DNA of 64,000 nt, from assembly GCF_026262505.1 (NCBI RefSeq), contig NC_067206.1, positions 13,326,205-13,390,204 of the forward strand. The letters are read 5' to 3'. Below, piece after piece: positions 30,553 to 39,840 of the stretch. This DNA comes from Trichomonas vaginalis G3 (Eukaryota; Parabasalia; Trichomonadida; Trichomonadidae). The position numbers were made by a program, and so were the translations under genes. Position 1 is the first letter of the stretch. Each line of letters begins with the position of its first letter. A model generated the notes under the pieces. The model saw only the letters and a list, made by a program, of their open reading frames with translations, did no database searches and was not told the DNA's origin.

Positions 30553-30684
30553 GTTCTTCCTTCCGACAGGACACAAACGAATGTCCGACAGAAAAAGTTC
30601 TTCCTTCCGACAGGACACAAACGAATGTCCGACAGAAAAAGTTCTTCCTTCCGACAGGACACAAACGAATGTCCGACGTCCCAC
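30553..30684 (+). repeat. Tandem 44-bp units carrying a duplicated start codon
   Basis: Three units starting at 30553, 30597 and 30641 each contain CCGACAGGACACAAACGA followed by ATGTCCGAC. Since 44 is not a multiple of three, the three ATGs lie in different frames. Only the last (30669) opens the following gene. Confidence 0.85.
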
Positions 30685-31292
30685 CAACCGAGCCGATTCC
30701 CAAACCAGAAGAACCGACAGCCCCAGCGCCACAACAGTCTCCTCAGCAAGTCCCTCCACCAAATTACTACCAATTTCCACCTCAAGGTTACTACCAATTT
30801 CCACCTCAAGGTTACTACCAATTTCCACCTCAAGGTTACTACCCACCACAAGGCTTCCCGAACTACCCTCCTCCTCAGCCTATGCCTTACTTCCCCAACC
30901 CTTGGTTGTTCCAGCAAGCTCCACCCCAGCAATCTCAATCTCAATCTCAATCGAAGAGAGACCAAGACTTCGAAGAAGGTCTGAACCGCTTACGCAAAGA
31001 GTATGCCACAGCCCCGATGGAAGATGACAGGCTTTCAGTCTCTTCCCTCAAATCGACCGATTCGACTCGTACCACAGATTCGGTTCGTGACCGTGAAGAC
31101 TACCTCAAGCAGTCTGAGAGACTCTTCATCTTACAGCCATTTACAGTTGGAGCTCTCAAGAACATGCGCAATTACGAAGGTCAGACACCAGCTGGAGACC
31201 GCAAAACAGACGTACTCGCAAGAGCAGTCCAACTGGTCAAGACAAAGACGGAGATAGTTGACTTCATTCTTGCAGCTTGCCCATACAAGTAA
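30669..31292 (+). CDS. Pro/Gln/Tyr-repeat protein of Maverick M1
   Basis: A 207-aa protein (MSDVPPTEPIPKPEEPTAP...). Residues about 35-75 hold four FPPQGYYQ-type repeats encoded by a 24-bp DNA tandem repeat (30764-30845), then a Gln/Ser tract. The C-terminal part is ordered and charged (about 110-207; DYLKQSERLFILQPFTVGAL). Low-complexity PPQGYY repeats resemble tegument or phase-separating scaffolds. The function is unknown. Confidence 0.6.
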   Translation: MSDVPPTEPIPKPEEPTAPAPQQSPQQVPPPNYYQFPPQGYYQFPPQGYYQFPPQGYYPPQGFPNYPPPQPMPYFPNPWLFQQAPPQQSQSQSQSKRDQDFEEGLNRLRKEYATAPMEDDRLSVSSLKSTDSTRTTDSVRDREDYLKQSERLFILQPFTVGALKNMRNYEGQTPAGDRKTDVLARAVQLVKTKTEIVDFILAACPYK

Positions 31293-31320
31293 AAAAATAA
31301 ACAATTACGAGTTAAACTTT

Positions 31321-31521
31321 TTATTCTTTCTTTTCTGAGTTGTTTAGAGCTGGTTTCTCTTGTAGGAACCTTTCGTACTCTTCCATGGTCATGTAATTGC
31401 GAATTTGGTACGCAATTCCAGGTTCGTTGTTTTTGAACCTTACGTATGTAACGCTTCCATCCTCCTCAGGGAAGTAAGCTGCTAACATCTGACCAAGTTT
31501 TCTCGGTGACTCGGAGCTCAT
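31321..31521 (-). CDS. Small Maverick M1 protein, unknown (66 aa)
   Basis: MSSESPRKLGQMLAAYFPEE..., compact, with a middle beta-like part (SVTYVRFKNNEPG) and a helical YERFLQEKP end. It sits in a series of small genes between the repeat protein and the cassette. No family is recognised. Confidence 0.45.
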   Translation of the reverse strand: MSSESPRKLGQMLAAYFPEEDGSVTYVRFKNNEPGIAYQIRNYMTMEEYERFLQEKPALNNSEKKE

Positions 31522-31573
31522 AAAAATGTCACTTTTTTAAACCTTAAGTTTTTAGTCTTATTTTACCCTTTGT

Positions 31574-31768
31574 TTACCCTTTGTTTACCCTTTGTTTGTC
31601 AATGTAGTATTGGAGTGCAATTTCTCCAAATTCTCTGTGTCGGAGTTCTTCAGCATTTTCCAAGGTGTGCCTGGAGAACTCAAAGAAGTTGTCAAGAACA
31701 TACTGCCATGCTGCTCTTCTGAGTTCGTCGGTATTTTGGAAGTGTTGCACCTTCGAGTCTTCGGACAT
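31574..31768 (-). CDS. Small Maverick M1 protein, unknown (64 aa)
   Basis: MSEDSKVQHFQNTDELRRAAW..., fully helical. The 3' end overlaps a short tandem repeat (TTTACCCTTTG three times, 31561-31597), which may have extended the tail. Confidence 0.45.
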   Translation of the reverse strand: MSEDSKVQHFQNTDELRRAAWQYVLDNFFEFSRHTLENAEELRHREFGEIALQYYIDKQRVNKG

Positions 31769-31811
31769 GAAAAAATAACACTTTTTCTATTAAACCGTTT
31801 TGGCATTTCTC

Positions 31812-31970
31812 ATGAGTGAGTATAGTTCTGCCGAACCATTGGAAGAGAAGAAGTACCCTTGCTGGCAAAAGACAAAAATAGTTGCCTTAGTTGTCATTGC
31901 AATTGTACTTCTCTTCACGTACATAAAACTCAGCAATGGTATTTGCTTTAAGAAGCTACCATCTTACTAA
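31812..31970 (+). CDS. 52-aa single-pass membrane protein of Maverick M1
   Basis: MSEYSSAEPLEEKKYP, then a membrane helix (IVALVVIAIVLLFTYI) and a short tail (FKKLPSY). It ends 4 bp before the 48-bp direct repeat that bounds the cassette at 32023. The function is unknown. Confidence 0.5.
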   Translation: MSEYSSAEPLEEKKYPCWQKTKIVALVVIAIVLLFTYIKLSNGICFKKLPSY

Positions 31971-32034
31971 GACTAAACACTTACATTTTTCAAGCTTGAC
32001 TTTTTACAATTTGAATTTTGTTGCTGAATTCAGC

Positions 32035-32218
32035 AAAAATAATGTTTATGTTAGAATGTTAGATCTAACATGTTTTCTAACACGTTTTCTAACATGGTCT
32101 AAAACTCTTGAATTTTCATGAAATTTACACCAAAAATATAATTTATGTTAGAATGTTAGATCTAACATGTTTTCTAACACGTTTTCTAACATGGTCTAAA
32201 ACTCTTGAATTTTCATGA
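32035..32218 (+). repeat. Two copies of the AGATCT-palindrome module (word TGTTAGA)
   Basis: Each copy has AATAAT/ATAATTTA, TGTTAGAATGTTAGATCTAACA, two or more TTTTCTAACA/CG repeats, and TTGAATTTTCATGAA. The copies lie at about 32037-32118 and 32131-32218. Confidence 0.8.
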
Positions 32219-32291
32219 ATTTTCCCGAAATAAAAAATAAAATTAGTTTTATTTTTTATTTTATTTATTTTTTTTATTTTGTATAAAAGAC

Positions 32292-33233
32292 ATGATTTCA
32301 ACAATCGGCACAACAACAATTCAAACAACTACAGCACCAAACTCGCTAGTTATGAATCCAACATCTATGTTAGTAGAGATGAAAAACTTCATTCCTTCTT
32401 CATATACTTTCGAAACAAAAATCCAGAAGATAAAGCAAGAACTTTTAACAAGTAATTTAGACTGTAGTGCGAAAGATGAAACAAATGAACAGTATCTTTA
32501 TGAAATGCAGGACATTATTGACCATTTACCCAAATTGCCTGAAATCCAACAACAAAAACTAACCATTCCCGAATTTGACGAAATAGAAGTCAAAGCAACT
32601 GACTCAGTAGAAATAAAGAAGTTCATACGAAAGGTAAATTATGAATTCCTTGGTTTTCATTGCAACCATAAGGTTATGGACAAAGATTGCGACATGGTAT
32701 ATAAGAACATCTCTGACCTTTACAAATCCGAAGAATTTAAGACCTACGACAACTTTGTTTCATTAGTTGCAAAATGTGTTTGGGAAATAAGAGATAAAGA
32801 TAGTAGGGGTAAGGTATGGAACGAACAAATAAGACCCGCTATGTTCGAGATGAAGAAAACCATTGACGCCTTGGTTGTTTTAGCAGGTAAGGTTTCAGAA
32901 TATAACGCAAAAATGAACCCGCAATGTTCAAAATGTAAAGCAGCAATGAGGAAATATAACTACTCCGTCAAAGAGATAGAACGTATGCGAAACGACTATG
33001 CAGATTTAAAGAAAGAAGCAGAAAAACCAGCAGAAGATAAAATGAACATGTTAGAATTTCTGAACAAAAACTATCCAACTGCTGACGATTTCCTTCTATC
33101 TGACGTCAAGAAGAAGTATAAAGAAACTTTCGGTATCGTTAAAACTTTTGACATCCTTCGTGAAGAAATAGAAGCTACGAAATTGTTTAGAGTCATGAAC
33201 CATCGCAACATATACCATGTAAAACGCTTGTAA
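32292..33233 (+). CDS. Unknown 313-aa cassette protein shared by M1 and M2
   Basis: Whole frame MISTIGTTTIQTTT..., homologous along its length to 57211-58044 in the M2 element. It has a Thr-rich start, a helical middle, a CSKCK motif near residue 217 (NPQCSKCKAAMRKYNY) that could bind metal if paired with other Cys/His (FHCNHK near 118), and a charged coiled coil at about 235-260. No known family. Conservation of the cassette gene across two Maverick families and its own flanking repeats suggest a selfish or regulatory function. Confidence 0.6.
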   Translation: MISTIGTTTIQTTTAPNSLVMNPTSMLVEMKNFIPSSYTFETKIQKIKQELLTSNLDCSAKDETNEQYLYEMQDIIDHLPKLPEIQQQKLTIPEFDEIEVKATDSVEIKKFIRKVNYEFLGFHCNHKVMDKDCDMVYKNISDLYKSEEFKTYDNFVSLVAKCVWEIRDKDSRGKVWNEQIRPAMFEMKKTIDALVVLAGKVSEYNAKMNPQCSKCKAAMRKYNYSVKEIERMRNDYADLKKEAEKPAEDKMNMLEFLNKNYPTADDFLLSDVKKKYKETFGIVKTFDILREEIEATKLFRVMNHRNIYHVKRL

Positions 33234-33235
33234 AT

Positions 33236-33330
33236 AGTTATGTTAGAAAACATGTTAGAAAACATGTTAGATCTAACATTCTAACATAAACATTATTTTT
33301 ATTGAATTCCGTATGAAATTTCATGAATTT
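33236..33330 (-). repeat. AGATCT-palindrome module, inverted copy (word TGTTAGA)
   Basis: Read on the minus strand it has the same order as the copies at 32037 and 32131: ATAATGTTTA, TGTTAGAATGTTAGATCTAACA, and iterated TTTTCTAACA. It lies between the cassette gene and the right direct repeat. Confidence 0.8.
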
Positions 33331-33412
33331 CCTCATATGCTTGCTTCCCTCGGAAAACAGTGAAGAACAGCGAGTAGTGAAAAAACCCTGGTCGCCAAAA
33401 CACTTAGATTTT

Positions 33413-34288
33413 TCAAGCTTGACTTTTTACAATTTGAACTTTGTTCGCGTAGATATGAATTCTGAAAGAAGTATGAGGGTCTTGTATGACTTTGTACTTC
33501 TCCCATAGTTCATGTCTGTCAAACTTACCTGCCATGGACTCTTTCATAAGTTCCATGAAATCGTCTTCGGACAATCCAGGGAAAAGTATAATGTCAGTAA
33601 GTATTCTTTTAACATCCTTACTTAAACTCTTTGCTGTCTGTACACAAATGACAACTGAGATGTTAAAGTGTCTGAGCTTCTTAAGAATTCGACACATATC
33701 TTGTTCTCTATTCTTTAACAAAGGATGAGAGGCGAAATCATCTAAGATAAGAAGACACCTATGAGGGTAAGTCTTCCAATCGTAAGATTGCAATTTCTTC
33801 GAAATGTATTCTATCTCTTTCTGTTTGTTTCTGAAGTGTTTCTTCTCTAATATTCTCTGCATTTCCTCATTTGGGTCTTTAAACTTCGAATTTATATACT
33901 CATTTATAGCATTGTACTTCAAAACTCTTCTTTGGTACTTCTTTATCCAATCTAACAACTCAGTATCCTTTATACATACTAACTTAGACTTCTTTATAAT
34001 ATCTTTGAACGAATTGACGGTTTGGTCAAATTGACCAGAAGTACTACAAATGACTACTAACTCATAAAATGGGTTCTTCTCATCTAGTTCTTGTTGTTGT
34101 GCAGCCATTTTAAGATAAGTGAAAGTCTTACCCGACCCAGGTGGTGCGATTAGACCTGTTATACCATTCTGAGCAAATAAGAACTTTTCATGTATAGGCT
34201 TTATCTGAGCATTTTCTAACTTCCTCTTGTTCTTCTTCAAAACATTCTCAAATTTCTTGTCAATGTCAGCAAACTTTTTTTCTAACAT
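33413..34288 (-). CDS. Packaging ATPase (FtsK/HerA, A32-like) of Maverick M1
   Basis: I choose ATG 34288 (MLEKKFADIDKKFENV, about 291 aa). Upstream in-frame ATGs overlap the divergent gene. Walker A is APPGSGKTFTYLK near residue 45, Walker B is RCLLILDDFASHP, and a later RHFNISVVICVQTAKS block corresponds to the sensor region of A32-type ATPases. It is homologous in layout to the M2 ATPase at 49424-50311. It would drive DNA into the capsid. The frame looks whole. Its 3' end carries one of the 48-bp cassette repeats. Confidence 0.85.
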   Translation of the reverse strand: MLEKKFADIDKKFENVLKKNKRKLENAQIKPIHEKFLFAQNGITGLIAPPGSGKTFTYLKMAAQQQELDEKNPFYELVVICSTSGQFDQTVNSFKDIIKKSKLVCIKDTELLDWIKKYQRRVLKYNAINEYINSKFKDPNEEMQRILEKKHFRNKQKEIEYISKKLQSYDWKTYPHRCLLILDDFASHPLLKNREQDMCRILKKLRHFNISVVICVQTAKSLSKDVKRILTDIILFPGLSEDDFMELMKESMAGKFDRHELWEKYKVIQDPHTSFRIHIYANKVQIVKSQA

Positions 34289-34324
34289 ATTTTTAGAAAA
34301 ATTAAAATTTTTATCTTTTTGAAA

Positions 34325-34774
34325 ATGTCTAGTGATTTCGCTATCTATATTCGAGACAAGCTTTTCGACAGCAAAACTTCTGTCGACCATAAAATCTTAC
34401 ATAGTGTAAACAAGAAAGGTGAATTTGTTCTAAAGTTCTGTTTCTGGGAATATGACAAGAACCATAAAACATTAGGCAGAGAAGTCTTTAAGTTTGTCAA
34501 TGACAGACTTGTTGACAGAGATGACGCCTCTTGGAGAGATGAAGTCCAACAAAATTTCTTAGAATGCAAAGAAGACACATGCGCTGTTCTTGAAAATGAA
34601 ATAGAAAACAGAATAGAAGAGCTATTAAATGACAAAGCACTTTTACAAAAATATGGTTGCGCCAAATTTGACATAACTCCACCAGAGAAGAAGAAGAAGA
34701 GAGAAAAGAAAGAAAAGAAAGTAGAAGAAAAGAAGAAAGAACCTGAACCAGAGAAAAAGAAATTTGACATGTAA
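34325..34774 (+). CDS. Unknown Lys/Glu-tailed protein of Maverick M1
   Basis: A 149-aa protein from ATG 34325 (MSSDFAIYIRDKLFDS). The N-terminal 115 residues are mixed alpha/beta, followed by PPEKKKKREKKEKK-type charged repeats. It is divergent from the ATPase (36 bp between ATGs) and convergent with the next gene. A DNA- or capsid-associated role is possible; no family is recognised. Confidence 0.55.
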   Translation: MSSDFAIYIRDKLFDSKTSVDHKILHSVNKKGEFVLKFCFWEYDKNHKTLGREVFKFVNDRLVDRDDASWRDEVQQNFLECKEDTCAVLENEIENRIEELLNDKALLQKYGCAKFDITPPEKKKKREKKEKKVEEKKKEPEPEKKKFDM

Positions 34775-34790
34775 AAATAAAATTTTATTT

Positions 34791-35210
34791 TTAGAACATT
34801 TCTGGGTCAATGTCAATGTTCTCTTCCTCTTTAGGAGCAAACACTGGCTTAGACTCTAAAATCTTTTTACCCAACTTACCTTGAACTTCAACTATCTTAG
34901 ACTCATAATATTCATAGTCGTCTGCTTTCTTTGGTTCATAAGGTATAACAAGTTTGTATGCTTTGCCTTCTTTAAGGTTTGAGAACCTTCTGTCAAAATT
35001 TTCTTTGACTGCTAACAAACCTTCTATGTCTAAGTCTTCAAATTTCGCACCATTTTTAGTCACAATAGCAAACTTAACTGGTTCGATGTTCCAAACTTTG
35101 CTGAATGAAGACTTTTCAAAATGGTAGAAGTAAACATTCAAATAAGCGAATGGGTCTAGTTCTTCTTTGACTTCTGTCATGTACTTATTTACTGAGATGA
35201 ATTTTGCCAT
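34791..35210 (-). CDS. Unknown 139-aa protein of Maverick M1
   Basis: MAKFISVNKYMTEVKEELD..., beta-rich middle (EPVKFAIVTKNGAKFEDLD, KAYKLVIPYEPKK) and an acidic tail (EEENIDIDPEMF). A compact beta domain with an acidic C-terminus is the layout of many single-stranded-DNA-binding proteins, and it lies next to the helicase, but this is inference. Its start region reappears in garbled form near 63575. Confidence 0.5.
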   Translation of the reverse strand: MAKFISVNKYMTEVKEELDPFAYLNVYFYHFEKSSFSKVWNIEPVKFAIVTKNGAKFEDLDIEGLLAVKENFDRRFSNLKEGKAYKLVIPYEPKKADDYEYYESKIVEVQGKLGKKILESKPVFAPKEEENIDIDPEMF

Positions 35211-35245
35211 CTTTTCTATCGGATAAAAAAATATTTTTTTAAAAT

Positions 35246-36480
35246 TTACTCAGAAAAATTTTTCTTTGTATATACGCCATTCTGAACATCTAAAAGACTT
35301 TTGACATTTGCCAAGAATGTTCGTTTAGACGCTGTCATATAACCATATTCTTGACAATATTGTTTATATTCATCGTACAATGACCTTTCATCTAAACACT
35401 CAAAGTTAGTCTCATCTATAAACAGTTCATATACACTCTTGTTTGCTTCTAACAATGTTTGTCTCTCTTCGGTATATGGAATTTGTCTTGGATTGAACTT
35501 AGAAATATCTAATGTCATAAAATATGAGAACAAGTGGTTGTAAAAGTCAGATGTCAAAGTTTCTGCTAAGTCGTCAAAATATTCTGTATCTTGCATATGA
35601 GAATCTGACGTTCTGACAACTACATATCTTCTGTCAGAACTTTCTAACTTCATCGGAACAGCATTGTTTGAAACCATAATGAAGTTTGCAACATTTTCAC
35701 AAACTCTTTGGTCTTTATATTTTCTTTCAACAACTCCAACTTTGTCTGTTATAAGACTCTTCAAAGCATCTGAGTTCAAAACTTTTGTTGTATCTATACT
35801 TTGAAGTTCGTTACATACTATAAGTTTCATATTCTCTATTGAGGAGTTAAATTTACCGCAGATGTTTTTTAAGTTTGTCATATTCGGGTTCGAATAGCCC
35901 TCTAACAGTTTGCACAAAATATCTGTAAAGAAAGTGTTCTTACCTGTTCCTTGTTTTCCAATTATAATGAGAGCAGTTTCATTCTTAGCACTTGGATGTT
36001 GTAAGATGTTTGCAAACCAACATAAGATATACTCATAGACTCTTTCGTTTCCATTGCATATAATTTCTTTGACATGGTCTAACCAAGCTTCTATAATATT
36101 TTCTTTCCATTCTACTTGTTCGTATTTATATCCAGTGAAGATAGAATAGAAGTTTGGAGAAGGTGTATAGAACTTTATACCTTCGAACTGAAAAATCTTC
36201 TAACTTTGACAATAAGATATCCCAAGCATCTAACATCTTCATGCCAACTTGTACGACTTTTATTTTCTTAAGTTTCTGTCTACATTCTTGTTCTGAAACT
36301 ATTGTTGCTCTTGGTTTGTTAAAGACAACATCCCATTCTTTCATGACATAACATTCTGGGGCAGAGTCAACATAATGACTAAACGTTTCAAATTCTCGAC
36401 TGCTTTGTTATAGTCTCGAAATGGACACATATTTCTGAATGCTTGGAAGTCATAAAATCTGAAACATCTATTCTGTACAT
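35246..36480 (-). pseudogene. SF3 / D5-like helicase-primase of Maverick M1, broken
   Basis: The locus carries a recognisable SF3 helicase core: a GKQGTGKNTFF-type Walker A near 35950, a Walker B-like LIVCNELQ, and the FIMVSNNAVPMKLESSDRRYVVV block (motif C and the arginine finger region of D5-type helicases). A helical C-terminal domain follows. SF3/D5 helicases unwind viral DNA at replication. The gene is broken at few places. A garbled copy of its 3' part closes the window (63600-64000). Confidence 0.75.
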
Positions 36481-36509
36481 TTTTATAAGAATAAAAAAAA
36501 ATATTTTTT

Positions 36510-37287
36510 TTATTCTTGAGCTATTTGTTGTTCTTGAGCTATTTGTTGTTGAAGTTGTTCTTGTAGTACAATACTTTCACCAGTTGCATCTTCCAATTCG
36601 AAACTTTCTGCCGTCATTGACAAATACATAGGACATAAAAGTTTTACAGGAACAAAGTTTGCGTCAACTAAGGTTAAGTTTATGTTTGCTAAAGTGTTTG
36701 AGTTTACTAAAGCTGAAAACTCTGCATTCGAATGAACAATAGGCAAACCAGCAGAGAAAGTGTTGTTTATACGCATGAGTATCTTTTGGTCATAGTAGTT
36801 TCTGTCAACATTCGAATAGCACTTTGAACCTAAGTTTTGAAACAATATATAAAATAGGTGTACTTAAAGTCAATGGAACAGACATTCCTTGTATGACACC
36901 TTTTCCTGTTATAGGAAACTGTTGGTAGTAAAACCAGATATAAGTTTTGTATTATAGCTCATATTGTTTATAGTAAACTCAGTCGGACATCCAAACATAA
37001 TGAAACCTGCTCTAGTTGCAGCACATGTTACACCGTCCTTAAAGTATTAAATAAGTCAACAAAACCTGTTGGTGGTATATCTGAGTAAGTATCTTCAAAG
37101 AAGTATTTTACCATTCACAACAATAAAGTCTTCTGGTGTCAAAAGAGCAAAACAGGCTTTAGTCGTCATTGTGTTTAAGGTTAGTTTACAATACCGTCCT
37201 TGAGGACTTTGTAAGTTTGTTTGTTATAGAATTATATGACTCAGGGTTTTTAGTCGTAATAGTATAAACCACTATGTCTTCTGCCAT
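36510..37287 (-). pseudogene. Unknown M1 virion-region protein (relative of M2 51609-52371), broken
   Basis: Starts MAEDIVVYT. The better part contains ANINLTLVDANFVPVKLLCP, which aligns by eye with MQFRLVDFQGEPVELKAPVR of M2, suggesting a shared beta-rich surface or fibre protein. The C-terminus is Gln/Glu-rich with repeated IAQEQQ. The locus has several breaks. Confidence 0.5.
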
Positions 37288-37291
37288 TTAC

Positions 37292-37558
37292 TTAGCAAAT
37301 AAATTTTAATGAAATGTTGTGGTCGTCAAATATTTTTATGACGTCTGGGAAACTATATTTTAAGTTCAACGTTTCGCCTCCTTTCATAACGTATATCTTG
37401 TCAATGACATTATATGAAACACCACAGCAAGCAATGTCGGGTTCTATTTCTTTGATGTTTATATCGTCTGCCTCTGTCAAAAGTTTCAATAGTTCTTTCA
37501 AAATTTCATGAGATGCGATGACATATGAGTTCACTTTTACAGGGTTGTGCTCAACCAA
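37292..37558 (-). CDS. Unknown 88-aa M1 protein with DIACCG motif
   Basis: MVEHNPVKVNSYV... The segment DINIKEIEPDIACCG...GGETLNLKYSFP resembles VIDYLDPEIECCG...GVEFKYKYSN at the C-terminus of the M2 protein 50733-51347. The two are probably homologous domains, separate here and fused in M2. The function is unknown; the paired cysteines are the main conserved feature. Confidence 0.5.
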   Translation of the reverse strand: MVEHNPVKVNSYVIASHEILKELLKLLTEADDINIKEIEPDIACCGVSYNVIDKIYVMKGGETLNLKYSFPDVIKIFDDHNISLKFIC

Positions 37559-37560
37559 GT

Positions 37561-37874
37561 TTAAACATTATAACCCAAAGCTTGACAAATCTTCTCCTGA
37601 GTTTTAAGTTTGTCTTTAAGTTGTTGGTAGTCATTTCGAATATCTGCAACAGAACTTAAGTCTCTGCTAACTTCAGGGTATGTTGGTTGTTCTTTTACAG
37701 GAACTATTGTTATACCATCTTGGTCTTCGTATGGTTTCCCCTTCAACATCTCTTTCTTTGACATTGACAACAACACTTTGACTGTTTGTTTGAGTTGGTG
37801 AATTTAACTTCACATCTGCCCACCGCCATTAAACCTTTTGAAACACTTACGCTTCTATTTTTCGGAAATGACAT
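37561..37874 (-). pseudogene. Unknown M1 protein, broken (counterpart of M2 50733 N-terminal part)
   Basis: Starts MSFPKNRSVSVSKGL and ends with a coiled coil (RNDYQQLKDKLKTQEKICQALGYN). It is head-to-head with 37893 (18-bp spacer TTTACTTAGAATAAAAAG). Together with the 88-aa gene it occupies the position of the M2 204-aa gene. It is broken. Confidence 0.4.
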
Positions 37875-37892
37875 TTTACTTAGAATAAAAAG

Positions 37893-38312
37893 ATGGACGT
37901 ATTTGAGTATCTCTTCGAATTGAAGCAAAACAAAGTTTACACACACAAACAATACAAGTTCATTGATAGAATAGTTCTTTACACAAACAATGGAAAATGT
38001 TATAGAATAGCAGTCTTTGCTGAACCAAAATATTTTCATAAAGCAAAGAAAGTTGGTATAACCGAGATGGTGAAAGTTCTTGAAGCAGACAAAAATATAA
38101 CAACAAAACTGACCGATATTTCTAAAGGTAAGTTTATAATACAATTTTATGTCAAAACTGGCGTACTGTCAATATTGACGGAGAGAAGTCAGTTCAAGAA
38201 CAACTTACTGACCTGCTGCCAAAAATCTGCTCGATGGAAGCTGTCGTTATACCAATCTGAGGAGCCCCAGCAGGTTTCATCGAAACGAATTTCAAAAGAG
38301 CATCTTCCGTGA
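37893..38312 (+). pseudogene. Unknown M1 protein, possibly broken (139 codons)
   Basis: MDVFEYLFELKQNKVY... has an ordered N-terminal 85 residues (DRIVLYTNNGKCYRIAVFAEPKYF). The last third changes character to a Lys/Ser/Gln-rich sequence, so the original C-terminus may be lost. In M2 the same slot holds 50308-50707. Polinton genomes usually carry a cysteine protease near the capsid genes, but I see no convincing catalytic triad here. Confidence 0.4.
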
Positions 38313-38318
38313 AAAGTG

Positions 38319-39808
38319 CTATTGGTTTGTAAACTTCTTTGCTCTCAGTTCATCTGGACCGTCTCTGTCACCAGTATATTGTATTTGTACAGTACCAACA
38401 GTTGAAATACCACCCATAAAGTCTTCTGAGTCAGCAAATGGAATGCCAAGCCAAAAGTTTGAACGGTCTCCATTTGTATATTGAGTTTTTTGACCTCCTG
38501 TATGAGTCCATACTTTCACATATGGCATAATAGAACTTTGCATTTCAGGGTTAATGGTTGTTGTGAAGTTGTTGTTAAAGTTCATAGCATCTAATGTCAA
38601 GTTGTATGACCTCATATCCTCAACTGTAGAATATTCTTCTCTTGGATAATATTTGCCATCTATGTTTATATGATATTTAATACCAGGGTTGTAGAAACAA
38701 GAATAGTCCATTTATAGTTCGTCTGAACAGTACAAACATAGTATCTGCATGTTTCATTGCAGTTGTTAAGGCAATATCTGTTCTTGCACCTGGGTCAGCA
38801 CTTTGGTTTCCAACTTCACCTGCAAAGTCTTTGACAGATATTTGGTGTATAGGAACATAAGTGGAACTGCAATATATTTGGCAGCTAAAGCATTTGAAAT
38901 ATCTGGGTCCAACATATAGACTGCAAGTCTGCTTTCTATTCTCTTGCATTCAAATTTTTCGCATGTGAACTTAACTGGGTCCCAAGCAGTTCCAGCAGCA
39001 TTGAAATAGTAGTTTACTTCAGTGTTGAAGTTTGAGAAACCAAAGTCTAAGTCAACTTTGTCTTTGCAAAAGTCACAGAACTTGGCTCCACCAGTTCCAG
39101 CTACAGCAATGCTGAATGGGTCTTGTGTTGGTGCAATGACTAAGTTATTTTTGCTTGGAGTAAGTTCGATAGAAATTTTTCCTGCCAGTTTGGCAAGTAT
39201 CTTAAAAACCTGAAGATGAGGAAAGATGACAAAGGAACTCTAAGTTTCAGTTTTACTTTAGTGACAGCATTTCCATCTGAACCAGAAAGGTTAACATAAA
39301 CTCCTGGAACGTTAGGGTCAAGTCTTCTTATTTTCTCAATAGTTGCATACTGGTCTGTTTGTTCTCTAGCTTGTGGTTGTACTGAGTTTCTCAAAGCGAA
39401 CCATTCATAGTTTGCCCATGTTACTGTTTGAACTAAGTCAGAGTTAGAATATATCTTATATCCCATGAAAACTTCTGGAGCATATTGGTATCCGACATAG
39501 AAAATTCCATTGCAACCTTTCTTGTCAGACAACTTGGCAGAAGGTTTTATTTCAATGTCTTGTTCCACGTATAAGAAAGAGTTGTCAATAGAAATTATAT
39601 GAAACCTGTCGCAAGCAATATCTACTGTTGTTGAAGAACCTTCTCCAAACTCACCTACGTTTCCATAAGAAACAGCAGTTGTATATTCGTAAGTTCCAGG
39701 AACTATTTCTGACCTTCTAATGGCATTGTCGCATTCGTTATACCATTCGGAAACATTTCCATTCATAGCATCCAAAACTGTTGGCGTTATATTCTGAGCG
39801 GCGTACAT
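38319..39808 (-). pseudogene. Major capsid protein locus of Maverick M1, broken
   Basis: About 1.5 kb beginning MYAAQNITPTVLDAMNGNV and ending with a Tyr/Asn-rich beta region (TYNGDR...VGTVQIQYTGDRDGP). Long stretches of alternating beta-type sequence (STTVDIACDRFHIISIDNSFLYV, KVKLKLRVPLSSFLIF), its size and its place between structural genes fit the double-jelly-roll capsid protein reported for trichomonad Polintons. The fold was not tested. The locus has several breaks. Confidence 0.6.
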
Positions 39809-39840
39809 TTCATATGGGTAAAAATATAGAATAGTTGGGT

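Larger units (their letters stand above)
32023..33397. mobile_element. Candidate gene cassette flanked by 48-bp direct repeats
   Basis: The 48-bp sequences at 31975-32022 and 33398-33445 match except at two positions. The right copy is the 3' end of the ATPase gene and the left copy is out of place, so it looks like a long target duplication. The cassette begins exactly at the 12-bp palindrome GCTGAATTCAGC (32023-32034). It carries AGATCT-palindrome modules, direct at the left and inverted at the right, around one 313-aa gene. The same cassette start and gene occur at 57038-58220 in M2. Confidence 0.6.

Noticed and set aside
37893-38312. Adenovirus-type cysteine protease
   Set aside because: The position would fit, but no convincing His/Cys catalytic pair with the usual spacing is visible.
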